Shown: positions 15,211 to 22,482, counted from the first letter of the stretch. The stretch: 33,242 bases of DNA from MWCR01 sp041665165 (GCA_041665165.1 JBAYJJ010000008.1:1-33242), one strand, 5' to 3'. The notes: generated by a model from the letters alone, not told the origin. A program made the numbers and translations.

Positions 15211-17100
15211 ATGCCCGCTACGGAACCTGCCGATAAACTGGCGGGACGCGTTTGGGCACGATTACGGAAAGTCTTTTTTTGGCTCTCGCCAGAAAAACGC
15301 GCCTCAGCCGAGCAAGAACCTGAATCAGAACGCGACCACGCGTTGGTTTTGTCTATTACCCAGCCTAAGCATGTGCCCCATTGGAGGCAGCTTAGATATT
15401 CCGGGCGCGTCTTGAACTCAAGCGAGAAAAAAATCCTGGTGACAGCCATTGTCCTGGGCGTCATCTTTTTGATTTCTGCTGTTGCGATCCTGATAAACCA
15501 AGACACGATCAGCATGCCAGCTTCTGGCGGCACTTATACCGAGGCCCTGGTCGGCGAACCCCAAGCCTTGAACCCGATCGATGCTCCGGCTAATGATGCT
15601 GATGCTGATATCTCCAGTTTGATTTATTCCGGCTTGTTCAAGATGCAAGGCATGGAAGCCATGCCTGATTTGGCTGAAAGTTTCGGCTGGAGCCCGGACA
15701 GCAAAATCCTGACCGTAAAGATCAGGAAAGACGCCAAGTTCCACAATGGCTTGCCTGTCACGGCCGATGACGTGCAGTTCACGATCGAGTCCATCCAGGA
15801 TCCGGCGCGCGGCTCTTTGCTTGAACCGGTTTTCCGCGGCATCAGCGTGGGCATACTTGATCCGCAGACAATCCAGTTTACTTTGCCGCGGGCTGACGCG
15901 ACTTTTCTCGTTGCCCTGACTGTGGGCATTGTGCCATCTTCTTTATGGGAAGATATTCCAGCGAACACAGCCAGGCTGGCGAATCTTAACCTGAAACCAA
16001 TCGGCAGCGGCCCCTATCTGGTGAAGTCTTTTACCCGCGACCAAAAAGGCCTGATCCGCTCTTTCACGCTTGAGGCTTGGCCGGATTTTTATGGAGTCAA
16101 ACCACACATCAAAACCATTACTTTCCAGTTCTACCCTGATTCCCAAACAGCTGAAGATGCCATCAAATCAGACTTGGTCGATGGCCTGGCTTTTGTCTCC
16201 CCGACCGAGATCGACCGCTTCAAATCAACTGCCCGCTGGAACTCAGTTACTTTGGAATTGCCTCAGCAGACAATCGCTTTCTTCAACCTGAAAGACAAGC
16301 TGCTCTCAGATATCCGCGTTCGGCAAGCCTTGGCTTTGGCCATTTCAAGGCAAGACATAATCAATGCCTTGGGCGGACATGGCGTGGCTGACAATTCAGC
16401 CTATCCTTTCTTGCCTGCAACCAATCAAACCGCTTCCAGCACTGATTTGGAAAACGCGCGCAAGCTTTTGCAGACCGCTGGCTGGGTCTTGCCCAAAGAT
16501 TCCAATGTCCGCGTCTATGAAAAGCCAAGCGCGACAACCAAGGCAACTAAAGATGTAGCCAAACCAACCACCACAGACCAACAAAAGCTTTTGATTTCAA
16601 TCACCGTCTCAGACCAGACAGACTTGCTTAAAATCGCAGACGTGTTGAAGCGCCAATGGTCTTTGCTCGGAGCCCAGGTTGAGATCATGCCTTTGGACCA
16701 AGTCTCTTTGCTCAGGAAAGCCAACCATGATCGCAATGGCCAAGTCATACTCTCCAATATCTTAGTCGGCGCAGACCAGGACCTTTTCCCCATTTGGTGG
16801 AGCGGCCAGGCCGGCGAACGCGGCATGAATTTTTCGGCTTTGGCGGAAAAAGATGTTGATATATTGATTGATCTGACCAAGTCCTCGACTTCCACGGCCA
16901 TGCTACAAAAGTCGCGCGAAAAACTTTCCGCCACGATCCTTAAGTACGCTCCGGCCGCCTTCCTTATCCGGCCTTTGTATTCATACGTGATTTCGACCAA
17001 GGTCAAAGGCTTGCCCCAAGGCGAAGTGCTTGCCCGCCCCTCAGATCGCTTCCAGAACATTGAGGATTGGTATATCAAGACAGGGCTGAGGTGGAAATGA
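15211..17100 (+). CDS. Membrane-anchored family 5 (peptide/oligopeptide-type) solute-binding protein
   Basis: 629 residues. There is a cytoplasmic N-terminal segment of about 70 residues, one membrane helix (about 75-95, ILVTAIVLGVIFLISAVAILI), then a full SBP_bac_5 domain. Recognisable blocks are GGTYTEALVGEPQALNPI, DADISSLIYSGLFK, TVKIRKDAKFHNGLPVTADD, PIGSGPYLVKSF, and DIRVRQALALAISRQDIINA near residue 370. The usual lipoprotein signal (lipobox) is replaced by a membrane anchor. No permease or ATPase genes are nearby, so it may work as an orphan binding protein or hand ligand to a transporter encoded elsewhere. It follows secG with 1 nt between stop and start. Confidence 0.9.
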   Translation: MPATEPADKLAGRVWARLRKVFFWLSPEKRASAEQEPESERDHALVLSITQPKHVPHWRQLRYSGRVLNSSEKKILVTAIVLGVIFLISAVAILINQDTISMPASGGTYTEALVGEPQALNPIDAPANDADADISSLIYSGLFKMQGMEAMPDLAESFGWSPDSKILTVKIRKDAKFHNGLPVTADDVQFTIESIQDPARGSLLEPVFRGISVGILDPQTIQFTLPRADATFLVALTVGIVPSSLWEDIPANTARLANLNLKPIGSGPYLVKSFTRDQKGLIRSFTLEAWPDFYGVKPHIKTITFQFYPDSQTAEDAIKSDLVDGLAFVSPTEIDRFKSTARWNSVTLELPQQTIAFFNLKDKLLSDIRVRQALALAISRQDIINALGGHGVADNSAYPFLPATNQTASSTDLENARKLLQTAGWVLPKDSNVRVYEKPSATTKATKDVAKPTTTDQQKLLISITVSDQTDLLKIADVLKRQWSLLGAQVEIMPLDQVSLLRKANHDRNGQVILSNILVGADQDLFPIWWSGQAGERGMNFSALAEKDVDILIDLTKSSTSTAMLQKSREKLSATILKYAPAAFLIRPLYSYVISTKVKGLPQGEVLARPSDRFQNIEDWYIKTGLRWK

Positions 17101-17111
17101 TACTGAGAGAT

Positions 17112-17177
17112 ACAGAGAGCAAGAGAGTAAGAGATTCAGTCACTGCATCTCTGCATCGTTTGATCTCTTGATCTCTG
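17112..17177. repeat. Imperfect inverted repeat of GA-rich words
   Basis: AGAGAGCAAGAGAG-type words at 17113-17135 are matched by TCTCTTGATCTCTG-type words at 17163-17177 in inverted orientation. The tract lies in the 147-nt gap between the solute-binding protein and tRNA-Leu, before the tRNA promoter. Confidence 0.5.
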
Positions 17178-17180
17178 GGA

Positions 17181-17209
17181 TTGACTTTGTTCGGTAAAAA
17201 CGACATAAT
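17181..17209 (+). promoter_or_regulatory. Promoter of tRNA-Leu
   Basis: TTGACT (17181-17186), 17-nt spacer, CATAAT (17204-17209), 39 nt upstream of the tRNA. Confidence 0.75.
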
Positions 17210-17247
17210 TGCCGCGCTATAAGTCACGATGGGCTCAAGCAAAATAA

Positions 17248-17334
17248 GTCGCGGTGGCGAAACTGGTAGACGCACTAGCTTCAGAAGCTAGCGGTCGCAA
17301 GGCCATGAGAGTTCAAGTCTCTCCCGCGGCACCA
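17248..17334 (+). tRNA. tRNA-Leu (anticodon CAG), CCA encoded
   Basis: 87 nt including CCA. The acceptor stem GTCGCGG pairs with CCGCGGC (one G-U). A D-arm GCG...CGC is followed by anticodon stem CTAGC/GCTAG with loop TTCAGAA, giving anticodon CAG. A long class II variable arm (GGTC GCAA GGCC) and the T-arm GAGAG TTCAAGT CTCTC follow. The class II variable arm and anticodon both indicate leucine. It stands alone with its own promoter and terminator. Confidence 0.97.
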
Positions 17335-17341
17335 CACAAAA

Positions 17342-17362
17342 AATCCCTCAAAGGGATTTTTT
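17342..17362 (+). terminator. Terminator of tRNA-Leu
   Basis: AATCCCT (17342-17348) pairs with AGGGATT (17352-17358) around a 3-nt loop, followed by TTTTTT. Confidence 0.88.
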
Positions 17363-17396
17363 GAAACACCAAACACCAAGATACAAACACCAAATA
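17363..17396 (+). repeat. CA-rich repeat copy, inverted relative to 14916-14939
   Basis: Positions 17371-17394 are the exact reverse complement of 14916-14939 (24 nt). The copy directly follows the tRNA terminator. The two copies bracket secG, the solute-binding protein gene and the tRNA. Confidence 0.8.
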
Positions 17397-17408
17397 ATAC
17401 AGATGGTT

Positions 17409-17437
17409 TTGACAATCCCCCCAATCTATGCTATAGT
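17409..17437 (+). promoter_or_regulatory. Strong promoter upstream of the GxxExxY / RNase J unit
   Basis: TTGACA (17409-17414), 17-nt spacer, TATAGT (17432-17437). The first ATG is 130 nt downstream, an unusually long leader for this window. Confidence 0.8.
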
Positions 17438-17454
17438 ATGTAGGTAAACAAATA

Positions 17455-17503
17455 ACGACTGCTGCAGATTTGCGCTGAACCCAGCGAAGATTCCAATAGT
17501 CGT
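17455..17503 (+). promoter_or_regulatory. Structured 5' leader hairpin
   Basis: ACGACT (17455-17460) pairs with AGTCGT (17498-17503). Inside, CGCTG (17473-17477) pairs with CAGCG (17482-17486) around AACC. It starts about 11 nt past the predicted transcription start. It could be the original leader of RNase J, separated from it by the GxxExxY unit; this is inference. Confidence 0.5.
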
Positions 17504-17520
17504 GATTCAAATATATAGCC

Positions 17521-17565
17521 TACGAATTACGAATTTGTATACGAATGTACGAATACGTTTCGTAA
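17521..17565 (+). repeat. Left end repeat of the GxxExxY unit (TACGAATTACGAAT)
   Basis: The tract is built of ACGAAT words. Its first 14 bases (17521-17534) are the exact reverse complement of 18021-18034. Confidence 0.8.
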
Positions 17566-17572
17566 GCACTCA

Positions 17573-17998
17573 ATGTCCTTTCCTGATGTGTCAAACAACA
17601 TACAACCCGTTGTGAGACGGGCCGATATAATTTTACCTGAATTGAGTTATAAAATAGTCGGAACATTGTTCGACGTTTATAATGATATAGGGTTCGGGCA
17701 CCTGGAAAGAGTGTATCAAGCGGCTGTTGCTGGAAAACTAAGCGATCAAAAAATTAATTTCATCGAACAAGTCCCAGTAGTGATTTCAAGCGAAGGAAAA
17801 GAGATAGGAAAGTATTATTTGGATTTTTTAATCAACGACTCGATTATTCTTGAATTAAAACAAGGAAAAAGATTCAACAAGACAAATTATGATCAAGTGA
17901 ACGCGTATTTGATATCCAAGCATCTTCAATTGGCAATTCTTGCCAGTTTTACACCACAAGGAGTTATTTTTAAACGCTTAGTAAATCTTACCAATTAA
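17573..17998 (+). CDS. GxxExxY protein, PD-(D/E)XK nuclease-like fold
   Basis: 141 residues, the usual family length. The naming motif GHLERVY is at residues 42-48. Downstream, YLDFLINDSIILELKQG supplies D84 and E94-L-K96, the D...ExK arrangement of PD-(D/E)XK nucleases. YDQVNAYL near residue 106 matches the Q-containing helix of the fold (Q108). The family is widespread and of unproven function; nuclease activity is inferred from the motif. The gene sits 129 nt downstream of a strong promoter and 63 nt before RNase J. It is bracketed by perfect 14-nt inverted repeats 17521-17534 and 18021-18034, which suggests a transferable unit. There is no Shine-Dalgarno site. Confidence 0.88.
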   Translation: MSFPDVSNNIQPVVRRADIILPELSYKIVGTLFDVYNDIGFGHLERVYQAAVAGKLSDQKINFIEQVPVVISSEGKEIGKYYLDFLINDSIILELKQGKRFNKTNYDQVNAYLISKHLQLAILASFTPQGVIFKRLVNLTN

Positions 17999-18002
17999 AC
18001 CA

Positions 18003-18036
18003 ATTCGTATATTCGTTCGTATTCGTAATTCGTACA
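18003..18036 (+). repeat. Right end repeat of the GxxExxY unit
   Basis: ATTCGT words; 18021-18034 (ATTCGTAATTCGTA) is the inverted match to the left end and identical in orientation to 4653-4666. Confidence 0.8.
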
Positions 18037-18061
18037 ACATATCAGTTAAATAAAATTAAAT

Positions 18062-20293
18062 ATGGAACAACTAAATAAATATCCTGTAAGCAACCGCCCC
18101 AATAAACGGTTTGGCGGACGCCCGATTATAGTTACTGGGCAGGATCAAACCAATGTTGGCAAAAAATATGACCATAAGGACATAATTGCCAAAGCAATAA
18201 AACAAGCTTCACTCAAGACTGAGCTTTTGCGTGCAGCTGCCAGCGATACCCAGCGTTATAAACTGGGAAGACTGGATAACCGTCGGACTGAGTTCAATCG
18301 CAACTCGCCCACGCCTGCAGCAGGCTCTCGTCCCCAGACGAATCAATTTCCGTCTCGCAATGCAAGGCCAGTAGCTGGAACACAACAGAACCAATCACGT
18401 TTTGCCAGCGATGTGCATGCGAAGTTTGTCCACGCCTCTGGCGGGATCCCGTCCGCAGGCGGGAATGCGCGCAGGTCACCGGATACGCAAAAACCTGGCG
18501 GAGATAAGAAAAAGCGTTCCAAAGATGGCGGACGCGGTGCTTTTAATGAGCCTCAGCCGCGCATGAGCACGTACAAAAACAAGCCCAGGCTCAAGACTGG
18601 CACTGACAAAGATACTTTGGGCAGGGAAGAACGCTTAAAGATCATGGTTTTGGGCGGCAACGAGGAAGTCGGCCGCAACATGACCATGTTTGAGTATAAG
18701 AATGACATTCTTTTGCTTGACATGGGCTTGCAGTTTCCGGAAGACGACATGCCTGGCGTGGATTACATCATCCCCAACACCAGCTACATCACGGACAACA
18801 ACAAAATCAAGAATATCCGCGGCGTCATCATTTCGCACGCGCACTTGGACCACATCGGCGCCATCCCCCACTTGGCTCCGCGCTTAGGCAACCCGCCGTT
18901 CTTCATGAACGCGCTGACTGCCGGCATCGTCAAAAAGCGCCAAGATGATTTCAGGAGCGGCCCGCCCATCAAAATCAATATCATCAAATCAAACGATGTG
19001 TTGCAATTGGGTTCGTTCAAGGTGGAGTTTTTCCGCGTGTCGCACAACATCCCTGATTCGTTCGGCGTTATCATCACCACCCCGGCTGGTATTGTGGTGC
19101 ACACCGGAGACTTTAAAATCGATACCAATCCATCGGGCGATTTGCCGACTGAGATAGATAAGATCAGGGCTTTGGGCAGCAAAAACGTGCTCGCTCTTAT
19201 GGCTGACTCGACTAATGCCTCAATCCCGGGCCATCAGCTGACTGAAGGAGACATTCAACACAACATCGACGACATCATCAACAATGCCAAAAGCCGCGTA
19301 ATCATCGGCACGTTCTCTTCCATGCTTGGACGTATCCAACAGATTATCTGGGCCTGCGAACGCTGCGGCCGCAAAGTGGCGATTGAAGGCTTTTCCATGA
19401 AATCCAATGTGGCTATTGCCCAGGAGCTTGGATACATGAAGATCCAAAAAGGCACGCTGATAGAGACCAAGCAGGCGCTCAAGCTGCCGGATGATAAAGT
19501 AGTGTTTATCTGCACAGGCGCCCAAGGCGAGGATAGGGCTGCGCTCATGCGCATTGCCAATGGCGACCACCCCATGATCCAAGTCGAGCAAGGAGACACG
19601 GTCGTGTTCTCATCGTCCGTCATTCCGGGCAACGAGCGCAGCGTGCAAAGGCTGAAAGACACCTTGTACCGCGAGGGCGCCGAAGTCGTGCATTACCAAA
19701 TGTTGGATGTGCACGCTGGCGGCCATGCGCGCCAAGAAGACTTGAAGCTCATGCACGATTTGGTCAAACCGAAATATCTGATCCCGATCGAGGGCAACCA
19801 CTCGTTCTTGAGATTGCATGCCAAGGCGGCCATGGAAAACGGATTCAAGAAAGAAAACATCTTTATTGCCGACAATGGCCAGATCATGGAATTTGATTTG
19901 CATGGCCATGGCATCTTGACCAACCGGAAAGTCCCGACTGAATATGTATTCGTTGACGGCTTAGGCGTCGGCGACACGAACCAAGTGATTTTGCGCGACC
20001 GTAAAGAGCTTTCCAGCGATGGACTTGCGATCGTATTCGCAGTCGTGTCCGGCCAAACCGGCAAAATGCTGAAGATGCCTGAGATCATCACGCGCGGCTT
20101 TGCTTCGGCCAAAGATTCTGATTTGATGTCTTTTGCCAAACGCAAGGTAGCAGCCACGTTAAAGGATCATGACCCGCGCTCCAGCAGCAATGCGCAATAT
20201 CTGCGCGACAAAATCCGCGACGATTTGGGCCAATTGTTTTTCACCAAGACCGGAAGAAGGCCAATGATCTTGCCCTTGGTGATTGAGGTTTAA
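18062..20293 (+). CDS. rnj: Ribonuclease J with long disordered basic N-terminal extension
   Basis: 743 residues against roughly 550 for typical RNase J. The first 185 or so residues are Gly/Asn/Arg/Lys/Gln-rich and probably disordered. The catalytic part begins around residue 190 (LKIMVLGGNEEVGRNMTMFE). The metallo-beta-lactamase motif HAHLDH is at H259, H261, D263 and H264; later metal ligands lie in SHNIPDSF and HTGDFKID. The beta-CASP region includes ADSTNAS and GTFSSMLGRIQQ, and MLDVHAGGHARQEDLKLM precedes the C-terminal domain. RNase J degrades and matures RNA as 5'-3' exonuclease and endonuclease. A REP-like palindrome is embedded in the extension. A TAAAAT box 5 nt before the ATG could give a local leaderless transcript besides read-through from 17432. 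Confidence 0.95.
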   Translation: MEQLNKYPVSNRPNKRFGGRPIIVTGQDQTNVGKKYDHKDIIAKAIKQASLKTELLRAAASDTQRYKLGRLDNRRTEFNRNSPTPAAGSRPQTNQFPSRNARPVAGTQQNQSRFASDVHAKFVHASGGIPSAGGNARRSPDTQKPGGDKKKRSKDGGRGAFNEPQPRMSTYKNKPRLKTGTDKDTLGREERLKIMVLGGNEEVGRNMTMFEYKNDILLLDMGLQFPEDDMPGVDYIIPNTSYITDNNKIKNIRGVIISHAHLDHIGAIPHLAPRLGNPPFFMNALTAGIVKKRQDDFRSGPPIKINIIKSNDVLQLGSFKVEFFRVSHNIPDSFGVIITTPAGIVVHTGDFKIDTNPSGDLPTEIDKIRALGSKNVLALMADSTNASIPGHQLTEGDIQHNIDDIINNAKSRVIIGTFSSMLGRIQQIIWACERCGRKVAIEGFSMKSNVAIAQELGYMKIQKGTLIETKQALKLPDDKVVFICTGAQGEDRAALMRIANGDHPMIQVEQGDTVVFSSSVIPGNERSVQRLKDTLYREGAEVVHYQMLDVHAGGHARQEDLKLMHDLVKPKYLIPIEGNHSFLRLHAKAAMENGFKKENIFIADNGQIMEFDLHGHGILTNRKVPTEYVFVDGLGVGDTNQVILRDRKELSSDGLAIVFAVVSGQTGKMLKMPEIITRGFASAKDSDLMSFAKRKVAATLKDHDPRSSSNAQYLRDKIRDDLGQLFFTKTGRRPMILPLVIEV
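18446..18466 (+). repeat. REP-like palindrome inside the RNase J coding sequence
   Basis: CCCG (18448-18451) and CGGG (18460-18463) flank an 8-nt TCCGCAGG loop inside an ATTCCCG...CGGGAT-type core. It is related to the intergenic copies at 21418-21437, 22450-22469 and 29281-29301. It is read in frame (about residues 126-136, GGIPSAGGNA) within the disordered extension. Confidence 0.65.
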
Positions 20294-20304
20294 TCCTCTT
20301 CGCT

Positions 20305-20323
20305 TCTCCTTTAATAAAGGAGA
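20305..20323 (+). other. AT/GC hairpin after rnj
   Basis: TCTCCTTT (20305-20312) pairs with AAAGGAGA (20316-20323) around a 3-nt loop, followed by only three T residues. It may stabilise the mRNA 3' end or help termination with the next hairpin. Confidence 0.6.
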
Positions 20324-20339
20324 CTTTAACGCACAAGTT

Positions 20340-20364
20340 AACATCCCCTACCAAGGGGATGTTT
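20340..20364 (+). terminator. Probable terminator of rnj
   Basis: AACATCCCC (20340-20348) pairs with GGGGATGTT (20355-20363) around a 6-nt loop. The following T-run is short (TTT then CGTT), so termination may be partial. Confidence 0.65.
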
Positions 20365-20372
20365 CGTTAATG

Positions 20373-20402
20373 TTGGACGCGAATCGTACGGCTCGGTAAA
20401 AT
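20373..20402 (+). promoter_or_regulatory. Promoter of trpS
   Basis: TTGGAC (20373-20378), 18-nt spacer, TAAAAT (20397-20402), 9 nt before the ATG, so the leader is at most a few bases. ATACT/AGTAT around 20401-20414 could form a small hairpin over the start codon. Confidence 0.6.
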
Positions 20403-20411
20403 ACTGGCAGT

Positions 20412-21401
20412 ATGAAACAAGTCGTATTTTCGGGCGTAAAGCCGACCAGCGTGCCGCATATAGGCAATTACATCGGGGCTCTGAAGCAATGGGTAGAGAT
20501 GCAAAGCCAATACAAGAGCTATTTTTGCATTGTGGACGAGCATTCAATCAATGCCGCGTATGACCCCAAGGAGTTGCGCGAGCGCAGCATGATCATCGCG
20601 GCCGTGTATTTGGCTTGCGGCCTGGACCCGGCAAAATCCACTTTGTTTATCCAAAGCGAAGTGCCCCAGCACATGGAGCTGGCCTGGGATTTGATGAACA
20701 TCGCCAAGATGGGCGAGCTGTCGCGCATGACCCAGTTCAAGGACAAGTCTGAAAAAGGCGGCACTCAGTCTGCATCGCTCGGATTGTTCGGCTACCCAGT
20801 GCTCATGGCCGCTGATATTTTGCTGTATGACACGAATGTGGTGCCAGTCGGCGAGGATCAGTTGCAGCACGTGGAATTGACCAGAGTGCTGGCCCGCAGA
20901 TTCAACGAAAAGTTCTCTGACATCTTTGTCATTCCCCAGCCCTTGATCCAAAAAGTCGGAGCGCGCGTCATGAGCTTGCAGGATGCTTCAAAAAAGATGT
21001 CCAAAAGCGATGACTCGGTGATGGGCACGATCTTTTTGACTGATTCTGACGATGATATCCGCAAAAAAATCATGCGTGCAGTCACGGATACGGCTCCTGG
21101 CGTTGTATTTTCGGAAAAAAAGCCGGCAGTCGCGAACTTGATGACCATTTACCATCACATGACCGGCCAAAGCATGAAAGAAATTGAAAAAGCTTTTGAA
21201 GGCAAGGGCTATGGGGACTTCAAAAAAGATCTAGCTGAGAAAGTCGTGGCCACAGTCTCCCCTATCCGCAGCAAAATCACTGACTTGCTGAAAAACCACA
21301 AAGAATTGAATGCGGTTTTGGACCACGGACGCGACCAGGCAATCAAAGCCGCAGAAGCAAAGATGAAAGTCGTGAGGGAAAAGATGGGGTTGGGACGGTA
21401 G
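20412..21401 (+). CDS. trpS: Tryptophanyl-tRNA synthetase
   Basis: 329 residues, normal for bacterial TrpRS. Class I signatures are PHIGNYIGAL (HIGH-type, H16-N19) and KKMSKS (KMSKS, 195-199). SGVKPTSVPHIGNYIGALK, FVIPQPL and VGEDQLQHVELTR are diagnostic of TrpRS. It charges tRNA-Trp with tryptophan. The ATG has no Shine-Dalgarno site and lies 9 nt from the -10 box. A REP-like palindrome follows the stop within 15 nt. Confidence 0.97.
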   Translation: MKQVVFSGVKPTSVPHIGNYIGALKQWVEMQSQYKSYFCIVDEHSINAAYDPKELRERSMIIAAVYLACGLDPAKSTLFIQSEVPQHMELAWDLMNIAKMGELSRMTQFKDKSEKGGTQSASLGLFGYPVLMAADILLYDTNVVPVGEDQLQHVELTRVLARRFNEKFSDIFVIPQPLIQKVGARVMSLQDASKKMSKSDDSVMGTIFLTDSDDDIRKKIMRAVTDTAPGVVFSEKKPAVANLMTIYHHMTGQSMKEIEKAFEGKGYGDFKKDLAEKVVATVSPIRSKITDLLKNHKELNAVLDHGRDQAIKAAEAKMKVVREKMGLGR

Positions 21402-21413
21402 CCCTCACCCGTG

Positions 21414-21441
21414 TGTCATTCCCGCGCAGGCGGGAATCCAG
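21414..21441 (+). repeat. REP-like palindrome, left of the GrpB-GNAT pair
   Basis: TGTC then ATTCCCGC GCAG GCGGGAAT (21418-21437) then CCAG. It is inverted relative to the copy at 22446-22473. It also creates a spurious in-frame N-terminal extension of the GrpB gene. Confidence 0.85.
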
Positions 21442-21446
21442 AAAAA

Positions 21447-21983
21447 ATGTCAAAACACGATTATTCGCAAAGAAAATACAACGTAGTTCCATATGGCCCA
21501 AACTGGCCGAAGGAATTTAAAAAGATAGAGCGTGATATAACGCCTGTATTTAATGGCGTCTGCGATAAGATCGAGCATATCGGAAGTACATCTATTCCCG
21601 GAATGGCCGGCAAACCCACAATTGACGTCCTTGTTGCGGTAACAGACTTGGGGAAAGTAGATGCCTTAAACGATAAAATGAGCGAATTAGGATACAGGGC
21701 TCTGGGCGAGTATGTAACACCCGGTAGCCGTCTTTTTGTCCGCGAAAAAGACGGGGATCGTCTGGTAAATATCCATTGTTTTCCGATTGAGCACCCCAAA
21801 GTCAAACGATTTATCTCCTTAAGAGACTATCTTCGTGCTCATCCAGAAGAGTCAAAAGCGTATTCAAAACTTAAACTTGATCTATTTAAGAAATATCCGA
21901 ATGATTACGGCGCGTATCGCAAGGAAAAAGACGCTTACATGAGTGAATTGGAAAAACGCACGGAGGCTTGGTCAACAAAATAA
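21447..21983 (+). CDS. GrpB/UPF0157-family nucleotidyltransferase-fold protein
   Basis: 178 residues from the ATG at 21447; the longer frame begins inside the REP palindrome and is rejected. Family hallmarks are VVPYGPNWPKEFKKIE, IEHIGSTSIPGMAGKPTIDVLV (the nucleotidyltransferase GS motif with the D of IDV) and RDYLRAHPEESKAYSKLK. GrpB proteins have a nucleotidyltransferase-like fold, often appear alone or fused to other domains, and their substrate is not established. The GNAT gene starts 5 nt after the stop, so the two form a small operon. The pair lies between inverted REP palindromes. Confidence 0.9.
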   Translation: MSKHDYSQRKYNVVPYGPNWPKEFKKIERDITPVFNGVCDKIEHIGSTSIPGMAGKPTIDVLVAVTDLGKVDALNDKMSELGYRALGEYVTPGSRLFVREKDGDRLVNIHCFPIEHPKVKRFISLRDYLRAHPEESKAYSKLKLDLFKKYPNDYGAYRKEKDAYMSELEKRTEAWSTK

Positions 21984-21988
21984 TTTTT

Positions 21989-22438
21989 ATGACAAAAATT
22001 CGTAAAGCGACCATTGAAGATGTTGTTCAGCTGGAGAATTTCCAAAAACAATTACACGGAAAATGGTTCGATGCCTGCCACTGTGATTTAAAGCAGGCTA
22101 TTTTATCAGGCAATGTCTGGATAGCACTGGATAACGATAAAATCATTGGCTATCAATTATGCGAACTTTTTGGACCAAAGCAAAAAAACTTTCCAAACTC
22201 AATTTTTCTTTCTGAATTGTTCATCATTCCAGAAGCTCGGCTTAAAGGAGCTGGTACGCTCCTTGTCACTGCTGCACTTAATGCGACTTGGCCCAGTGAA
22301 TACGAGTATTTCTCTTTGACGCACGATCCAAACGAGTCAACTTTGACTCAATACTACGAAAAATTCGGCTTTAAAGATAGCGGTAGGACTGAAGCAGGGA
22401 ACATTAAAATGACTCGCCCCAGGACTGCCGGGGTTTGA
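21989..22438 (+). CDS. GNAT-family N-acetyltransferase
   Basis: 149 residues from the ATG at 21989. The GNAT fold is visible: MTKIRKATIEDVVQLENF at the start, a central strand NSIFLSELFIIPEARLKGAGTLLVTAAL (motif A with the acetyl-CoA loop R-x-K-G-A-G), and YEKFGFKDSGR near the end (motif B). The canonical Q/RxxGxG/A loop is present as RLKGAG. The acceptor substrate is unknown. It is cotranscribed with the GrpB-like gene and followed by the right-hand REP palindrome. Confidence 0.85.
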   Translation: MTKIRKATIEDVVQLENFQKQLHGKWFDACHCDLKQAILSGNVWIALDNDKIIGYQLCELFGPKQKNFPNSIFLSELFIIPEARLKGAGTLLVTAALNATWPSEYEYFSLTHDPNESTLTQYYEKFGFKDSGRTEAGNIKMTRPRTAGV

Positions 22439-22445
22439 CCCGCGC

Positions 22446-22473
22446 CTAGATTCCTGCCTTCGCAGGAATGACA
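22446..22473 (+). repeat. REP-like palindrome, right of the GrpB-GNAT pair
   Basis: ATTCCTGC CTTC GCAGGAAT (22450-22469) followed by GACA, the inverted counterpart of 21414-21441. With the next hairpin it probably also ends transcription from both sides. Confidence 0.85.
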
Positions 22474-22482
22474 CATTTCACT

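Noticed and set aside
17521..18036. The ACGAAT-word tracts as a replication origin
   Set aside because: No DnaA boxes (TTATCCACA), dnaA or dnaN genes are nearby, and the tracts recur elsewhere.
21411..21446. N-terminal extension of the GrpB gene (CHSRAGGNP peptide)
   Set aside because: It is the translation of a REP-like palindrome, not protein-coding sequence.
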